NCBI RefSeq assembly: GCF_902702775.1
Contig: NZ_LR738724.1
Span: 1,612,001-1,676,000, forward strand
Direction of reading: 5' to 3'
DNA: 64,000 nucleotides
Origin: Streptococcus suis
GTDB taxonomy: Bacteria; Bacillota; Bacilli; Lactobacillales; Streptococcaceae
This document shows positions 16,252-24,800 of this stretch, one piece after another (within the stretch, counting starts at the first letter, position 1; each line of letters begins with the position of its first letter). Both the position numbers and the translations under genes were made by a program. Below the pieces are notes generated by a model. It was not told the origin of the DNA and ran no database searches. It saw only the letters and a list, made by a program, of their open reading frames with translations.

Positions 16252-17181
16252 TTATTTGACTTTATTACGATCAAATTCGTAGAAGCCTGTATCCAAGCCA
16301 CGCTCTGCGGGGTGGAGCTTGCGCACCTGTTCATCCAAAAGGAAGGCCTGATCATAAGTGAATTCGCCTTTTTCAATCAAATCTCTTGCTTGAACAAAAA
16401 GCTTAACAATTTCAACAAAGTTCTGACCAGGGCAATAGATGCCATCCAGTTTCCAATTATGATAACCATGTTCATCTAATTCTGACAGCTTGGTCATCAT
16501 ATCAATGTCATTGTTGATAAAGATATGGGTACCATGCTTGTCCTCGAAGATAGAATAGTGGCTATCTGGGTCGCTCGGCTCTGCTAAGAAAAGTCCGCGT
16601 CCACGTGACAAATCTGTCTCATCAGCCTTTGTAAAATTGTAGTAATTCTGTAACAAGGTTCGTTTAGAATGGTGAATAACAGAGGCGCCGTAGACCAAGA
16701 TTTCCGCTGGCATTTCCAAGTTCTTAGCAATATCAAAGAGTTCTTCTGATGGAATCTCTCTTGCCAAAACAGCCTCTACTGCTCCATGATCTTTCCAAAA
16801 GTTAATCTGACGGCTGGAAGTCACAAAGACAGATGTATCATAGATTAGCTTGAAATTGTAGCCATCACGTTTATTGATATAGAAAATTCCAGTATCTCCG
16901 ACAACCAGATAATCAACCTTGATTTCCCTCATTAGCTCCATAAACGGTTTGATATTGTCCATCATATCTTGGTGCATGAGGGCATTAGCAGCGACCGTCA
17001 ATTCCTTCCCTGCGCTATGAACTAGCTCTGCTATTTCCCTGAGTTCATCATAGGTAAAATTTGTTGGGATGCGAAGGGCATGGTCCTCTTCCCCAACATA
17101 AATACGGTCAACTCCTGCTGCAAGCAGTTCTTTGACCTGCTCAATACTTTCAGCTGTTGCTGTAATGATAATTTTTTCCAT
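16252..17181 (-). CDS. Peptidase U32 family protein, TrhP1/YrrN-like
   Basis: 309 residues: the shorter member of the U32 pair. It has the N-terminal domain (EQVKELLAAGVDRIYVGEED, then LTVAANALMHQ, LVVGDTGIFYI, VLAREIPSEEL) but the cysteine-rich core of the longer paralogue is absent or reduced (HHSKRTLLQNYYNF at the equivalent site). This fits YrrN/TrhP1, thought to act with YrrO/TrhP2 in making 5-hydroxyuridine-34 in tRNA. The two genes are 186 bp apart with a hairpin cluster between. Confidence 0.83.
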   Translation of the reverse strand: MEKIIITATAESIEQVKELLAAGVDRIYVGEEDHALRIPTNFTYDELREIAELVHSAGKELTVAANALMHQDMMDNIKPFMELMREIKVDYLVVGDTGIFYINKRDGYNFKLIYDTSVFVTSSRQINFWKDHGAVEAVLAREIPSEELFDIAKNLEMPAEILVYGASVIHHSKRTLLQNYYNFTKADETDLSRGRGLFLAEPSDPDSHYSIFEDKHGTHIFINNDIDMMTKLSELDEHGYHNWKLDGIYCPGQNFVEIVKLFVQARDLIEKGEFTYDQAFLLDEQVRKLHPAERGLDTGFYEFDRNKVK

Positions 17182-17341
17182 AAAGATAATTATATCAAAA
17201 AGAGAAATATCTGATAAGTGACTACCTGTATTTTAATGTTCAGACTTTTCTAATCTTTCTCTTGTAACATTATTGTAATATAAATGACATAAAAATTCAG
17301 CAATGTTATGGTATTCTTTAAGGAGCAGAAAAGGAGACGAT

Positions 17342-17656
17342 ATGGCATTAAGACACTATCAGTCCCATGAGTACCAGTACGAAGAGTATATCCCGAAAGA
17401 GAAAAAGGCTAATTTTCAAACCTATCAGGCAAAAAATACCAATAAAGAACGTCTAAAGGAATTGTTGTTTTTTGTTAATATCGCATTTTTTAGTTTGATA
17501 ACAGTCATCGCTAGTTATGTCTATCTATCCATAGGCATTCCTGTTTTTATTGCCATCATATTGGCAAGTGCGACGGGTTTTCTTGGACTACGTTTGGTTC
17601 AAATTGGGCTAAAGAAGAAATTTAAACCCAAACAAGTTATAAGAAAAAATGAATAA
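17342..17656 (+). CDS. DUF3270 family small membrane protein
   Basis: 104 residues from the ATG at 17342, chosen for AAAAGGAGACG just upstream rather than 17303. A polar, Tyr/Lys/Gln-rich N-terminal half (about 1-45) precedes two membrane helices (about 46-68 and 72-92) and a basic tail. It resembles the streptococcal DUF3270 family by memory of its RLKELLFFVNIAFFSL segment. Function unknown. It stands alone before a bidirectional terminator. Confidence 0.7.
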   Translation: MALRHYQSHEYQYEEYIPKEKKANFQTYQAKNTNKERLKELLFFVNIAFFSLITVIASYVYLSIGIPVFIAIILASATGFLGLRLVQIGLKKKFKPKQVIRKNE

Positions 17657-17663
17657 TGAATTA

Positions 17664-17694
17664 TAAAGGCAGAGAAGTTATCCTCTGCCTTTTT
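17664..17694. terminator. Bidirectional terminator
   Basis: AAAGGCAGAG (17664-17673) pairs with CTCTGCCTTT (17682-17691), then TTT. It ends both the DUF3270 gene and the convergent merR gene. Confidence 0.85.
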
Positions 17695-18088
17695 TGAATG
17701 AACTACTGCCGTCTGTAAACAATTGATTCTCTGCACCTCTTAATGTAGTCTGGTAATTCTCTATTTTATAATCTAAACGATCTAGAGCTTGCTGAATTTC
17801 CGACAAGCGTGACCGCAATTCTTCCTGCTCTTCTTTTAGTAAATCGATCCGAGCTTCCACTGTACTATCTCCAGCCTGCACCAAGCCCATGTACTCAATC
17901 AAGCGCTCAATAGACATACCAGCACTCCTAAAACAGCGGATAAATTCTAAAATGGCTACATCATTTTCCACAAAATCTCTTACTCCAGAAGATTTTCTTG
18001 CAATTTTGGGAATAAGTCCTATCCGTTCATAGTAGCGAATGGTATCGGCTGATAGACCCGTCACTTGACTAACTTCTTTGATATTCAT
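17678..18088 (-). CDS. MerR family transcriptional regulator
   Basis: 136 residues. Helix-turn-helix plus wing at the N terminus (NIKEVSQVTGLSADTIRYYERIGLIPKI), the second DNA-contacting helix (VENDVAILEFIRCFRSAGMSI) and a coiled-coil dimer helix (about 85-120). This places it in the MerR group of AdhR-like sensors, which respond to aldehydes or electrophiles, but its Cys is in the FIRCFRS helix and no metal-binding Cys pair is seen at the C terminus. The region upstream, where its promoter should lie, is occupied by a MITE-like element. Target genes are not evident. Confidence 0.85.
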   Translation of the reverse strand: MNIKEVSQVTGLSADTIRYYERIGLIPKIARKSSGVRDFVENDVAILEFIRCFRSAGMSIERLIEYMGLVQAGDSTVEARIDLLKEEQEELRSRLSEIQQALDRLDYKIENYQTTLRGAENQLFTDGSSSFKKGRG

Positions 18089-18103
18089 TCCAAGATCCCT
18101 TCT

Positions 18104-18290
18104 ATATTTCGCTTATTATAGTCTTTTAGTTTACTTTTAGTACTCGCTTCAAAGGTTTGGAGAACCTTTGAAGGCTGGAGATAGTGCGAACCACGTTCGC
18201 TTCAAAAGCCACAGGCATAACTGGAGTTAGGCAAGGTGAGTTAACGACGTAATAAAAGATAAACTAAATGACGATATTTCGCTTATTATA
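18104..18290. repeat. 17-bp direct repeats bordering MITE copy A
   Basis: ATATTTCGCTTATTATA occurs at 18104-18120 and again, identical, at 18274-18290, immediately outside the element at 18121-18272. This looks like a duplicated target or recombination site; 17 bp is longer than typical IS or MITE duplications. Confidence 0.8.
18121..18272. mobile_element. MITE-like element, copy A
   Basis: 152 bp with imperfect terminal inverted repeats (18121-18143 and 18249-18272; consensus core TTTAGTTTATCTTTTATTAC). Inside are a perfect 11-bp hairpin (18147-18157 with 18163-18173) and a 6-bp hairpin GCGAAC-CAC-GTTCGC (18186-18200). The 18205-18245 part matches copy B at about 41613-41653 almost base for base (AGGCATAACTG, AGTTAGGCAA). 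No coding capacity. Confidence 0.8.
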
Positions 18291-18324
18291 CACCTTGAAG
18301 TCCACTCCAAGTCAAGCCATTTTT

Positions 18325-18348
18325 AAAAAATCTGGGAAATCCCAGATT
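18325..18348 (-). terminator. Terminator after the 154-residue protein gene
   Basis: AATCTGGG-AAAT-CCCAGATT, with a T run on the minus strand. Confidence 0.85.
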
Positions 18349-18353
18349 CTTGC

Positions 18354-18818
18354 TTACAAATATTCTCCCTTGACCACAAAGAAGGTGCCACGAATTTCGC
18401 CTGCTAGTTTGGAGCGTTGGCGGGCAAACTTGAATTTGCCTTCAAATTCTTTGGGAATATCAATGCCATCTGACAATTTGAAACCGACCGCTCGTTTGCC
18501 TCCTTCTTCTAGCGTATAGAGGACATTGACAGCCAGACCATTGTCATAAAAAACAAATGACCAAAGAATACCGTCTACCTCAAGCTGAGCGACATTGAGT
18601 GGAGTATAAGGAAAAACCATGTCCCGCTCTGCCAAGACCTTCTCGATGAAGGGCAGGATTTCAGGCTTTTCTTCCGGCGTAAAGACCACGAACTCCTGCT
18701 TATATTTGTTCCAGAAATAGCGGGCTTCATTGGCACGCAGACCGGCCAAGACTTCTGCGACTGGGCTGGTTTCCAAGCCCGTCGTTTCGACTTCTTTGAA
18801 ATTAACTGTGTAGGACAT
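18354..18818 (-). CDS. Hypothetical protein downstream of ppaC
   Basis: 154 residues, soluble, mixed alpha/beta, no signal peptide or membrane helix. Recognisable features are only general: an acidic N-terminal half (VAEVLAGLRANEARYFWNKYKQEF) and a C-terminal stretch of beta strands (SFVFYDNGLAVNVLYTLEEG, FFVVKGEYL). I do not recognise a family. AAAGGAG precedes the ATG. It lies 42 bp after ppaC, with a hairpin terminator between, so read-through co-expression with pyrophosphatase is possible. Length and codon use look ordinary for the region. Confidence 0.75.
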   Translation of the reverse strand: MSYTVNFKEVETTGLETSPVAEVLAGLRANEARYFWNKYKQEFVVFTPEEKPEILPFIEKVLAERDMVFPYTPLNVAQLEVDGILWSFVFYDNGLAVNVLYTLEEGGKRAVGFKLSDGIDIPKEFEGKFKFARQRSKLAGEIRGTFFVVKGEYL

Positions 18819-18833
18819 CGTTTCTCCTTTAGT

Positions 18834-18854
18834 AAAAAAGCACCCGAAGGTGCT
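18834..18854 (-). terminator. Terminator after ppaC
   Basis: AGCACC-TTCG-GGTGCT with TTTTTA on the minus strand; a short stem that may only partly stop read-through into the next gene. Confidence 0.75.
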
Positions 18855-18860
18855 AGGTAT

Positions 18861-19796
18861 TTACGCATTAAACGCTTCTGTCAACTGTGGCACCACTTGT
18901 TTCTTACGTGAAACGGCACCTGCAAGGAAGGCGTGGTTATTTTCCAACTTGAAGTTGAAGGCTGCTTCTACCTTGTCCATGTTGCTACCGAGCGCAAGGA
19001 TTTCAGAGTTTGAGTTAACGATGTCTGTAATCATCAAAACAAAGTCAGAGTAACCATTTGCTGCTGATGCCGCTGTCATAGCTGCTTCGATTTCTGCTTG
19101 GCGTTCCAAGACTTCTGCAATGTCCACTGTGTTGACTTGGGCTACACGCACGTCATTTCCGTTCAAACCAAAGGTTTTTGCATCGATGTCAATCAATTCT
19201 TCTGCTGACTTGCTGGCAAGGTTGGTTCCTGCTTTCAAGAGTGCCAAGCCGTATTCTTCCAAGTTCACACCAGCAATTTCAGCCAATTCAGCTGCTACTT
19301 GTGGATCTGTTGCATGAGTAGTTGGCGATTTGAGCAAGAGTGTATCTGAAATCAAACCTGATAGGAGGAGACCAGCCACTTCTTTTGGAGGTGTTACTCC
19401 ATTTTCTTTGAAGGCACGGTAAACGATTGAAGATGCTGAACCTACTGGCTCCAAACGCATGTATAATGGATTTGCCGTTTCAAAGTTTGCGACACGGTGG
19501 TGGTCAATAACAGCTGCCACTTCTACATCTTTGATGTCTGCGATTGATTGTTGGAATTCATTGTGGTCTGTCAAGATGACTTGGCTAACGCCTTCTGCCT
19601 TAGCAGACTCAACCACGCGCGGTGCAGTAACACCGAAATAGTCAAGTGCAAACGCTGTTTCTTCATTTGGCGTTCCAAGTGCAACTGCTTCCGCATCACG
19701 ACCAAACACTTCACGCTCCAAGTGAGCCCAACCGTATGATGATGCAATGGCATCTGTATCAGGATTTTGGTGACCAAAAACTAAAAATTTAGACAT
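18861..19796 (-). CDS. ppaC: Manganese-dependent inorganic pyrophosphatase (family II)
   Basis: 311 residues, standard for streptococcal PpaC. Metal ligands of the DHH superfamily are visible: [16 protein letters not shown] and AVIDHHR; the C-terminal substrate-binding SRKKQVVP is also present. It hydrolyses pyrophosphate to two phosphates in the cytoplasm, using Mn2+. The gene is monocistronic or read through weakly into the hypothetical gene that follows. Confidence 0.97.
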   Translation of the reverse strand: MSKFLVFGHQNPDTDAIASSYGWAHLEREVFGRDAEAVALGTPNEETAFALDYFGVTAPRVVESAKAEGVSQVILTDHNEFQQSIADIKDVEVAAVIDHHRVANFETANPLYMRLEPVGSASSIVYRAFKENGVTPPKEVAGLLLSGLISDTLLLKSPTTHATDPQVAAELAEIAGVNLEEYGLALLKAGTNLASKSAEELIDIDAKTFGLNGNDVRVAQVNTVDIAEVLERQAEIEAAMTAASAANGYSDFVLMITDIVNSNSEILALGSNMDKVEAAFNFKLENNHAFLAGAVSRKKQVVPQLTEAFNA

Positions 19797-19875
19797 GTCT
19801 ACAACCTCATTTTTCTAATAATCTCCTACATTTTACCATAAATAGAAAGACTTGTGAACATGGACGGGTCGGGAT

Positions 19876-19904
19876 TTGCCAAACGTTTTCAAAAAGAGTA
19901 AGAT
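19876..19904 (+). promoter_or_regulatory. Promoter of pepF
   Basis: TTGCCA (19876-19881), 17-nt spacer, TAAGAT (19899-19904), 29 nt before the ATG. Confidence 0.55.
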
Positions 19905-19933
19905 AGAAGGTAGCAATACAAAAGGAGAACCAT

Positions 19934-21631
19934 ATGAAATTTTCAGACTATACCTATGTTCGTCCAGATTATGAAGCTATCAAGGCTCAATTTTCTGACC
20001 TGACAGACCAGTTGGCTCAGGAAAGTGACTTGGAAACAACTCGTACACTAGTGGCAGCCGTTACCAAATTACTCAACTTGGTCGATACCCAGTACAACCT
20101 CTGGATGATCCGCCATACTATCGACATGAACGATGAGTTCTACAATGAAGAAACCAAGTTTTGGAATGAATATTCGCCACTTTTTGAAGAATTGACCACC
20201 AACTACTACCGTGTCATTGTCCAGACGCCGTACAAGGAAGAACTGTCAGACATCTTGCCTCAAACCTTCTTCATGCAGGCAGAAAACAAGCTCAAGACCT
20301 TCTCATCTGATGTGATTCCCTTGTTCCAAAAGGAAAATGAATTGACCGATGAGTACAGTAAACTGATTGCTGGTGCAGAGATTGATTTCCAAGGTCAGAC
20401 TTACAACCTGGCACAAATGGGGCCATTCGGTCAATCAACTGACCGCGAGGTCCGCAAGGCTGCATCTGCTGCCACAACTGCCTTCTTTGAAAGCAAGGAA
20501 GCTGATTTTGACCGTGTTTATGATGAATTAGTAAAAGTCCGCACAGAAATCGCCCACAAACTTGGCTTCAAGGACTATGTGGAATACGGCTACCTCAAGA
20601 TGAACCGTTTCGACTACAATCGTGACATGGTCAAGGTCTACCGTGAAGAAATCCTCAAGCACATCGTACCGATTGTGCAAGATTTGCGTCAACGCCAAGC
20701 CAAACGCTTGCAAGTTCCAAGCCTCAAGCACTACGACCTCAACCTTGAGTACTTGGATGGAAATGCTATTCCTCAAGGTGACCCTGACTTTATCGTCAGC
20801 CAAGCCCAAGACATGTACCGCGAATTATCCGCTGAAACGGGCGAGTTCTTTGATTTCATGATTGAGCATGAACTCTTGGATTTGGTCGCAAAACCAGGAA
20901 AAAACAGCGGTGGCTACTGTACCTATATCCCTGACTTCAAGAGCCCATTTATCTTCTCTAACTTCAACGGAACCAGCGGTGATATTGATGTTTTGACCCA
21001 CGAAGCAGGTCACGCCTTCCAAGTCTATCGTTCCCGTTGGATTCAAAGTCCAGAAGTTGTCTGGCCAACCTATGAAACCTGTGAAATCCACTCCATGTCT
21101 ATGGAATTTATGACTTGGCCGTGGATGGACCGTTTCTTCAAGGAACAAGTAGATAAGTATAAATTCACCCACTTGGCAAGCGCCCTACTCTTCTTGCCTT
21201 ACGGTGTCTTGGTGGACCACTTCCAGCACGAAGTCTATGAACATCCAGAAATGACACCAGCAGAACGCAAGGCAACTTGGAAAAAACTCCAAGATCTCTA
21301 CTTGCCAGACCGTGACTATTCCGAGTCAGAAGCCCTCAACCGCGGTATCTTCTGGTACCGTCAAGGTCATATCTTTGCTAGCCCATTCTACTACATTGAC
21401 TACACCTTGGCCCAAGTTTGTGCCCTTCAATTCTGGAAACGTACGCAGGTAGATCACGATGAAAAGGCTTGGGAAGACTACATCCGCATCTGTGATTTGG
21501 GTGGTACCAAGTCCTTCTTGCAAGTGGTTGAAGCCGCAAACCTCCAATCACCGTTCAAAGAAGGTGCCCTCGAAAGCACCGCCAAAGCTGCGGCCGAATG
21601 GTTAAATGCAGTTAAGGATGACGAACTATAA
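19934..21631 (+). CDS. M3 family oligoendopeptidase (PepF-like)
   Basis: 565 residues, a medium-length member of the M3 family. The zinc motif HExGH is LTHEAGHAFQ in the C-terminal half, with the third-ligand region ETCEIHSMSMEFMTWP downstream. It cleaves short peptides in the cytoplasm, part of peptide use after oligopeptide uptake. GGAGAA precedes the ATG. It is transcribed alone. Assignment to M3 is firm; precise specificity is not known. Confidence 0.92.
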   Translation: MKFSDYTYVRPDYEAIKAQFSDLTDQLAQESDLETTRTLVAAVTKLLNLVDTQYNLWMIRHTIDMNDEFYNEETKFWNEYSPLFEELTTNYYRVIVQTPYKEELSDILPQTFFMQAENKLKTFSSDVIPLFQKENELTDEYSKLIAGAEIDFQGQTYNLAQMGPFGQSTDREVRKAASAATTAFFESKEADFDRVYDELVKVRTEIAHKLGFKDYVEYGYLKMNRFDYNRDMVKVYREEILKHIVPIVQDLRQRQAKRLQVPSLKHYDLNLEYLDGNAIPQGDPDFIVSQAQDMYRELSAETGEFFDFMIEHELLDLVAKPGKNSGGYCTYIPDFKSPFIFSNFNGTSGDIDVLTHEAGHAFQVYRSRWIQSPEVVWPTYETCEIHSMSMEFMTWPWMDRFFKEQVDKYKFTHLASALLFLPYGVLVDHFQHEVYEHPEMTPAERKATWKKLQDLYLPDRDYSESEALNRGIFWYRQGHIFASPFYYIDYTLAQVCALQFWKRTQVDHDEKAWEDYIRICDLGGTKSFLQVVEAANLQSPFKEGALESTAKAAAEWLNAVKDDEL

Positions 21632-21636
21632 AACAC

Positions 21637-21671
21637 AAAAATCTGAATGAACAACTCATTCAGATTTTTTT
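21637..21671. terminator. Bidirectional terminator between pepF and the hxlR-type gene
   Basis: AAATCTGAATGA (21639-21650) pairs with TCATTCAGATTT (21656-21667), 12 bp, with T runs on both sides. Confidence 0.9.
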
Positions 21672-22003
21672 GATTTGACAAAGTTGATGTATTTTTCCCC
21701 AAAGGTTTCGATTTGCTCCAGAACCAATTTAAATTCTTGACCAATCTCGCTTAATTCATACTCCACTTTTGGTGGAACTTGGGCGTAAACCTTACGCATA
21801 ATCAAGCCGTCTTCTTCTAATTGACGCAACTGCTTAGTCAAGGTTGCTTGGGAAATCCCTTCTAACCGCCGATGCAATTCATTAAATCGAATCGGTCCGT
21901 CCTCAATATGATGCAATAGCAAAATATTCCATTTCCCTGACAAGACTGTCTGCGTTGCCAAGTAAGGACAGGCATAAACATTTTTTGTATGATAATCAGG
22001 CAT
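21656..22003 (-). CDS. HxlR family transcriptional regulator
   Basis: 115 residues from the ATG at 22003, chosen for the AAGGAGGAG just upstream. The HxlR winged-helix core is clear: LSGKWNILLLHHIEDGPIRF, FNELHRRLEGISQATLTKQL, RQLEEDGLIMR. A single N-terminal Cys (CPYLATQ, about residue 12) is in the position used by YodB/HypR-type regulators to sense quinones or disulfide stress. It is divergent from a flavin oxidoreductase/VOC gene pair, which it most likely controls. Whether the Cys senses here is inferred. Confidence 0.88.
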   Translation of the reverse strand: MPDYHTKNVYACPYLATQTVLSGKWNILLLHHIEDGPIRFNELHRRLEGISQATLTKQLRQLEEDGLIMRKVYAQVPPKVEYELSEIGQEFKLVLEQIETFGEKYINFVKSKKSE

Positions 22004-22050
22004 CAAACTCCTCCTTTTTTCCTTGAATCGCCACATTACTTTAGAAAAAG

Positions 22051-22127
22051 ATAGTGACTATTCAAAAAAATCGTACTTGTATTTTGAACTGTATTTGCTA
22101 CAATCATACCATAAACTACGAAAGTAG
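22051..22127 (+). promoter_or_regulatory. Promoter and candidate operators of the oxidoreductase-VOC operon
   Basis: Extended -10 TGCTACAAT ends at 22104. A palindrome ATAGT-G-ACTAT (22051-22061) lies upstream and CTAC-GAAA-GTAG (22116-22127) just downstream of the predicted start, both placed to be HxlR operators between the divergent genes. Confidence 0.5.
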
Positions 22128-22154
22128 GAAAGAATTTTCTTAAGAGGAGGATAT

Positions 22155-22748
22155 ATGTCTCTTATCTCAACTTTCAAAAAAATCTTTACAAAGAAGGAAG
22201 AAAAACAAATGAAGAACATCTTATTTATCGTCGGTTCATTGCGTGAAGGTTCATTTAACCACCAAATGGCTAAACAAGCAGAAAGCATTTTAGAAGGTCA
22301 AGCTACTGTAAGCTACCTTGATTACAAAGATGTCCCATTGATGAACCAAGACCTTGAGACACCTGTCTTGCCAACAGTCCAAGCTGCACGCGATGCCATT
22401 ATGGCAGCAGATGCCATCTGGATTTTCTCACCCGTTTACAACTTTGCTATCCCAGGTACTGTGAAAAACTTGATTGACTGGCTCAGCCGTGCCCTTGACT
22501 TGTCAGATACACGTGGTCCATCTGCCCTTCAAGACAAAATCGTTACCGTATCATCTGTTGCCAATGCTGGACATGACCAAATGTTCGCTAGCTACCAAGC
22601 TCTATTACCATTTGTTCGTATGCAAGTCGTAGGTGAATTTACAGGTACAACTGTCAACCCAGAAGCATGGGGAACTGGAGAATTGGTCTTGTCAGAGGAA
22701 GCCATTGCCGGTTTGCAGACCCAAGCTCAAGCATTGTTGGAAGCTTAA
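22155..22748 (+). CDS. NAD(P)H-dependent FMN reductase family protein (quinone or azo reductase type)
   Basis: 197 residues from the ATG at 22155, which has the strong AGAGGAGG. Family proteins usually begin at [20 protein letters not shown] (ATG at 22209, GAAGGAAG upstream), so the first 18 residues may be a genuine N-terminal addition or the inner start may be used. The flavodoxin-like fold shows the FMN phosphate loop GSLREGSFN and the FMN contact [20 protein letters not shown]. It reduces quinones or related electrophiles with NAD(P)H. It is divergent from hxlR and translationally coupled (TAATG) to a VOC protein, a common electrophile-response arrangement. Confidence 0.87.
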   Translation: MSLISTFKKIFTKKEEKQMKNILFIVGSLREGSFNHQMAKQAESILEGQATVSYLDYKDVPLMNQDLETPVLPTVQAARDAIMAADAIWIFSPVYNFAIPGTVKNLIDWLSRALDLSDTRGPSALQDKIVTVSSVANAGHDQMFASYQALLPFVRMQVVGEFTGTTVNPEAWGTGELVLSEEAIAGLQTQAQALLEA

Positions 22749-23596
22749 TGCCTATGTACAATTCCCAATTTGAACTGGGCCATGTCGCCCTCAACGTCCG
22801 CGATTTAGAACTCCAAAGCCTGTTTTACCAACAAGTCTTGGGGCTCCAAGTTCTCTCCCAAAGCTCAAAGCAGATTGACCTTGGTGTTGGAAAAAACACC
22901 CTTGTCCGCCTGATTCAAACAGAGCAGAACGGCGAAGTCAGCCACAGCTACGGCCTCTACCACTTGGCCATTGTCCTACCAAGCCGTGAAGACCTTGGTA
23001 GCATTTTCCGCCACTTTATCGACAATAAGATTCCCCTCCAAGGTGCCAGCGACCACGGTTACAGCGAAGCCATTTACCTAGCCGACACCGAAGGCAATGG
23101 CATCGAAGTTTACCGCGACCTGCCTCAAGACACTTGGGATGTCCGCCCAGATGGCCGCATCGTCGGCATTACTGAGCCTATGGATGCTGAAACGATCTAT
23201 GCTTTAGGGAAAAAAGCTGACGCAGCCTATCAGATGCCAGCTGGCAGTCGCATGGGCCATGTCCATCTATCGGTCCGAGAAAGCGTAGCTTCTAGCCGAT
23301 TTTACCAAGAGGTCCTAGCTATCGAGGATAAATTCTCCGTCCCATCTGCATCCTGGTTAGCTTCTGGCGACTACCATCACCACCTAGCTGTCAATGAATG
23401 GGGAGGAAAAAATCTGAAAACCAGAAAAGAAGGCATGCCAGGACTTGCCTACTATACGGTCATTTATTCCAATCCAGAAGCTTTTGAAGCAACCTTGAAT
23501 CGTGCCATTGCCGCAAACCTAAATCTTCAAAGACTAGACAATAGCGCAGCCTTTGTCGATGTGGATGGTATCAAAACCAAACTTATCTTAGAATAG
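22748..23596 (+). CDS. Two-domain VOC (glyoxalase/dioxygenase superfamily) protein
   Basis: 282 residues from the ATG at 22748, which overlaps the preceding stop by one base; the long ORF from 22667 overlaps the reductase and is not used. Two VOC repeats are visible: LGHVALNVRDLELQSLFYQQ with the metal ligand region GNGIEVYRD, and MGHVHLSVRES...RFYQEVLAI. This resembles CatE/YwbC-type catechol-2,3-dioxygenase-like proteins controlled by HxlR or MarR regulators in Bacillus. A role in disposal of catechols, quinones or aldehydes is inferred from context. Confidence 0.85.
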   Translation: MPMYNSQFELGHVALNVRDLELQSLFYQQVLGLQVLSQSSKQIDLGVGKNTLVRLIQTEQNGEVSHSYGLYHLAIVLPSREDLGSIFRHFIDNKIPLQGASDHGYSEAIYLADTEGNGIEVYRDLPQDTWDVRPDGRIVGITEPMDAETIYALGKKADAAYQMPAGSRMGHVHLSVRESVASSRFYQEVLAIEDKFSVPSASWLASGDYHHHLAVNEWGGKNLKTRKEGMPGLAYYTVIYSNPEAFEATLNRAIAANLNLQRLDNSAAFVDVDGIKTKLILE

Positions 23597-23601
23597 AAAT
23601 A

Positions 23602-23638
23602 AGAAAGGGAAATGCCTGAGCACTCCCTTTCTTTGTTT
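23602..23638. terminator. Terminator between the VOC gene and the GH3 gene
   Basis: AAGAAAGGGA (23602-23611) pairs with TCCCTTTCTT (23625-23634) around a 13-nt loop. Confidence 0.7.
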
Positions 23639-24782
23639 ATTTGATCAAACCTAGATCATATTTCATTCCCAAAATCCGTTTGACGGATTGGTCAATCCGT
23701 TCCTCTGTAATAGTTCCAGCTTTTACTTGTTCGATAATATAAGGAATTTGACTGGCATAACTTGAAGACAATATCATATCTGTCCCAGCTTGAATGGTCT
23801 GCAAGGCACCTGTATCTTGATCTACAAATTGGACCAAGCCTTGCATATCAAAATCATCCGTCATAATGACACCCTCAAAACCAAGCTCATTCCGAAGAAT
23901 TTTATTGATTTCAGGTGAAATGGATGATGGGACATTATCAATGGCAGGTACGATATTGTGGCTAACCATGATAGAGTCTGCACCCGCCTCAATCCCAGCC
24001 TTAAATGGAAGAAAATCATTGGCACGCAATTCTTCTAAACTACGATTGTCATAGACCAAATCCGTATGCGAATCCGCATTATCCCCATAACCCGGGAAAT
24101 GCTTCAAGGTCGAAGCAAATTGTTCCTCTTTCAACAATGAAACCAATTGACCAATATAGTCTGAAGTGGTTTTCGCATCCTGTCCAATAGTCCTATCGTA
24201 GATAAAAGATGATGGATCGGTGGACAAATCCGCAACTGGGAAGAATCCTGCATAGATTCCCTCTTCCTTTAAAAGACTGGTCTTCTGCTTGGCATCCGAC
24301 AAAATTTCCTCAATGCCGCCAGCTTGGTACAGTTCCAAGGGTGATGCAAAAGGTGTTTCCAGAAGTTGACTAATCCTCGTTACCGTCCCACCTTCCTCAT
24401 CTGAAGCCATTAATAGCGGCACTTTTGAAAGTGATTGATAAGAAGCAATCTCTTCTTTAACTTGCTCCAGTGTCTTACCTTCAAAATCACTTGCAAATAA
24501 GATATAGCCCCCAAAATGATAGGTTTCCAATGCCTCAGTTTGTCCTGCAGATGGCATCCGAGCAAAAATCATCTGTCCGACCTTTTCTTCTAAGGTCATT
24601 TGATCTAGATAATTTGCAATCACTTTGTCCCTAGCAGATATTTCTTGGCTAGATGATGTCGTTGCAACTTTGGTTTGCTCCTTTTGTATTCGATCTCCCA
24701 AAAAGAACAAGCCTAGCATAAGCCCAATAAACAAGAGACAAGTGATACTTGTCCCTAACACATTAAATCTTTTCCGCATCAA
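23637..24782 (-). CDS. Glycoside hydrolase family 3 beta-N-acetylhexosaminidase, membrane-anchored (NagZ-like)
   Basis: 381 residues. An N-terminal membrane helix (about 9-30) is followed by a single GH3 catalytic domain. Marks are GGYILFASDFEG, MASDEEGGTVTRI, the NagZ-type motif KHFPGYGDNADSHTDLV with its catalytic Asp/His pair, and the nucleophile Asp in VIMTDDFDM. Such enzymes release N-acetylglucosamine from muropeptides. Because it is anchored outside, it probably acts on wall fragments or host glycans. It sits 18 bp after pflA on the same strand, probably transcribed from the pflA promoter as well. Confidence 0.88.
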   Translation of the reverse strand: MMRKRFNVLGTSITCLLFIGLMLGLFFLGDRIQKEQTKVATTSSSQEISARDKVIANYLDQMTLEEKVGQMIFARMPSAGQTEALETYHFGGYILFASDFEGKTLEQVKEEIASYQSLSKVPLLMASDEEGGTVTRISQLLETPFASPLELYQAGGIEEILSDAKQKTSLLKEEGIYAGFFPVADLSTDPSSFIYDRTIGQDAKTTSDYIGQLVSLLKEEQFASTLKHFPGYGDNADSHTDLVYDNRSLEELRANDFLPFKAGIEAGADSIMVSHNIVPAIDNVPSSISPEINKILRNELGFEGVIMTDDFDMQGLVQFVDQDTGALQTIQAGTDMILSSSYASQIPYIIEQVKAGTITEERIDQSVKRILGMKYDLGLIK

Positions 24783-24800
24783 TCTCCGACCTCTTCACTA

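Noticed and set aside
22667..22747. Upstream extension of the VOC gene
   Set aside because: It overlaps the reductase gene in another frame; the ATG at 22748 gives translational coupling and matches the family start.
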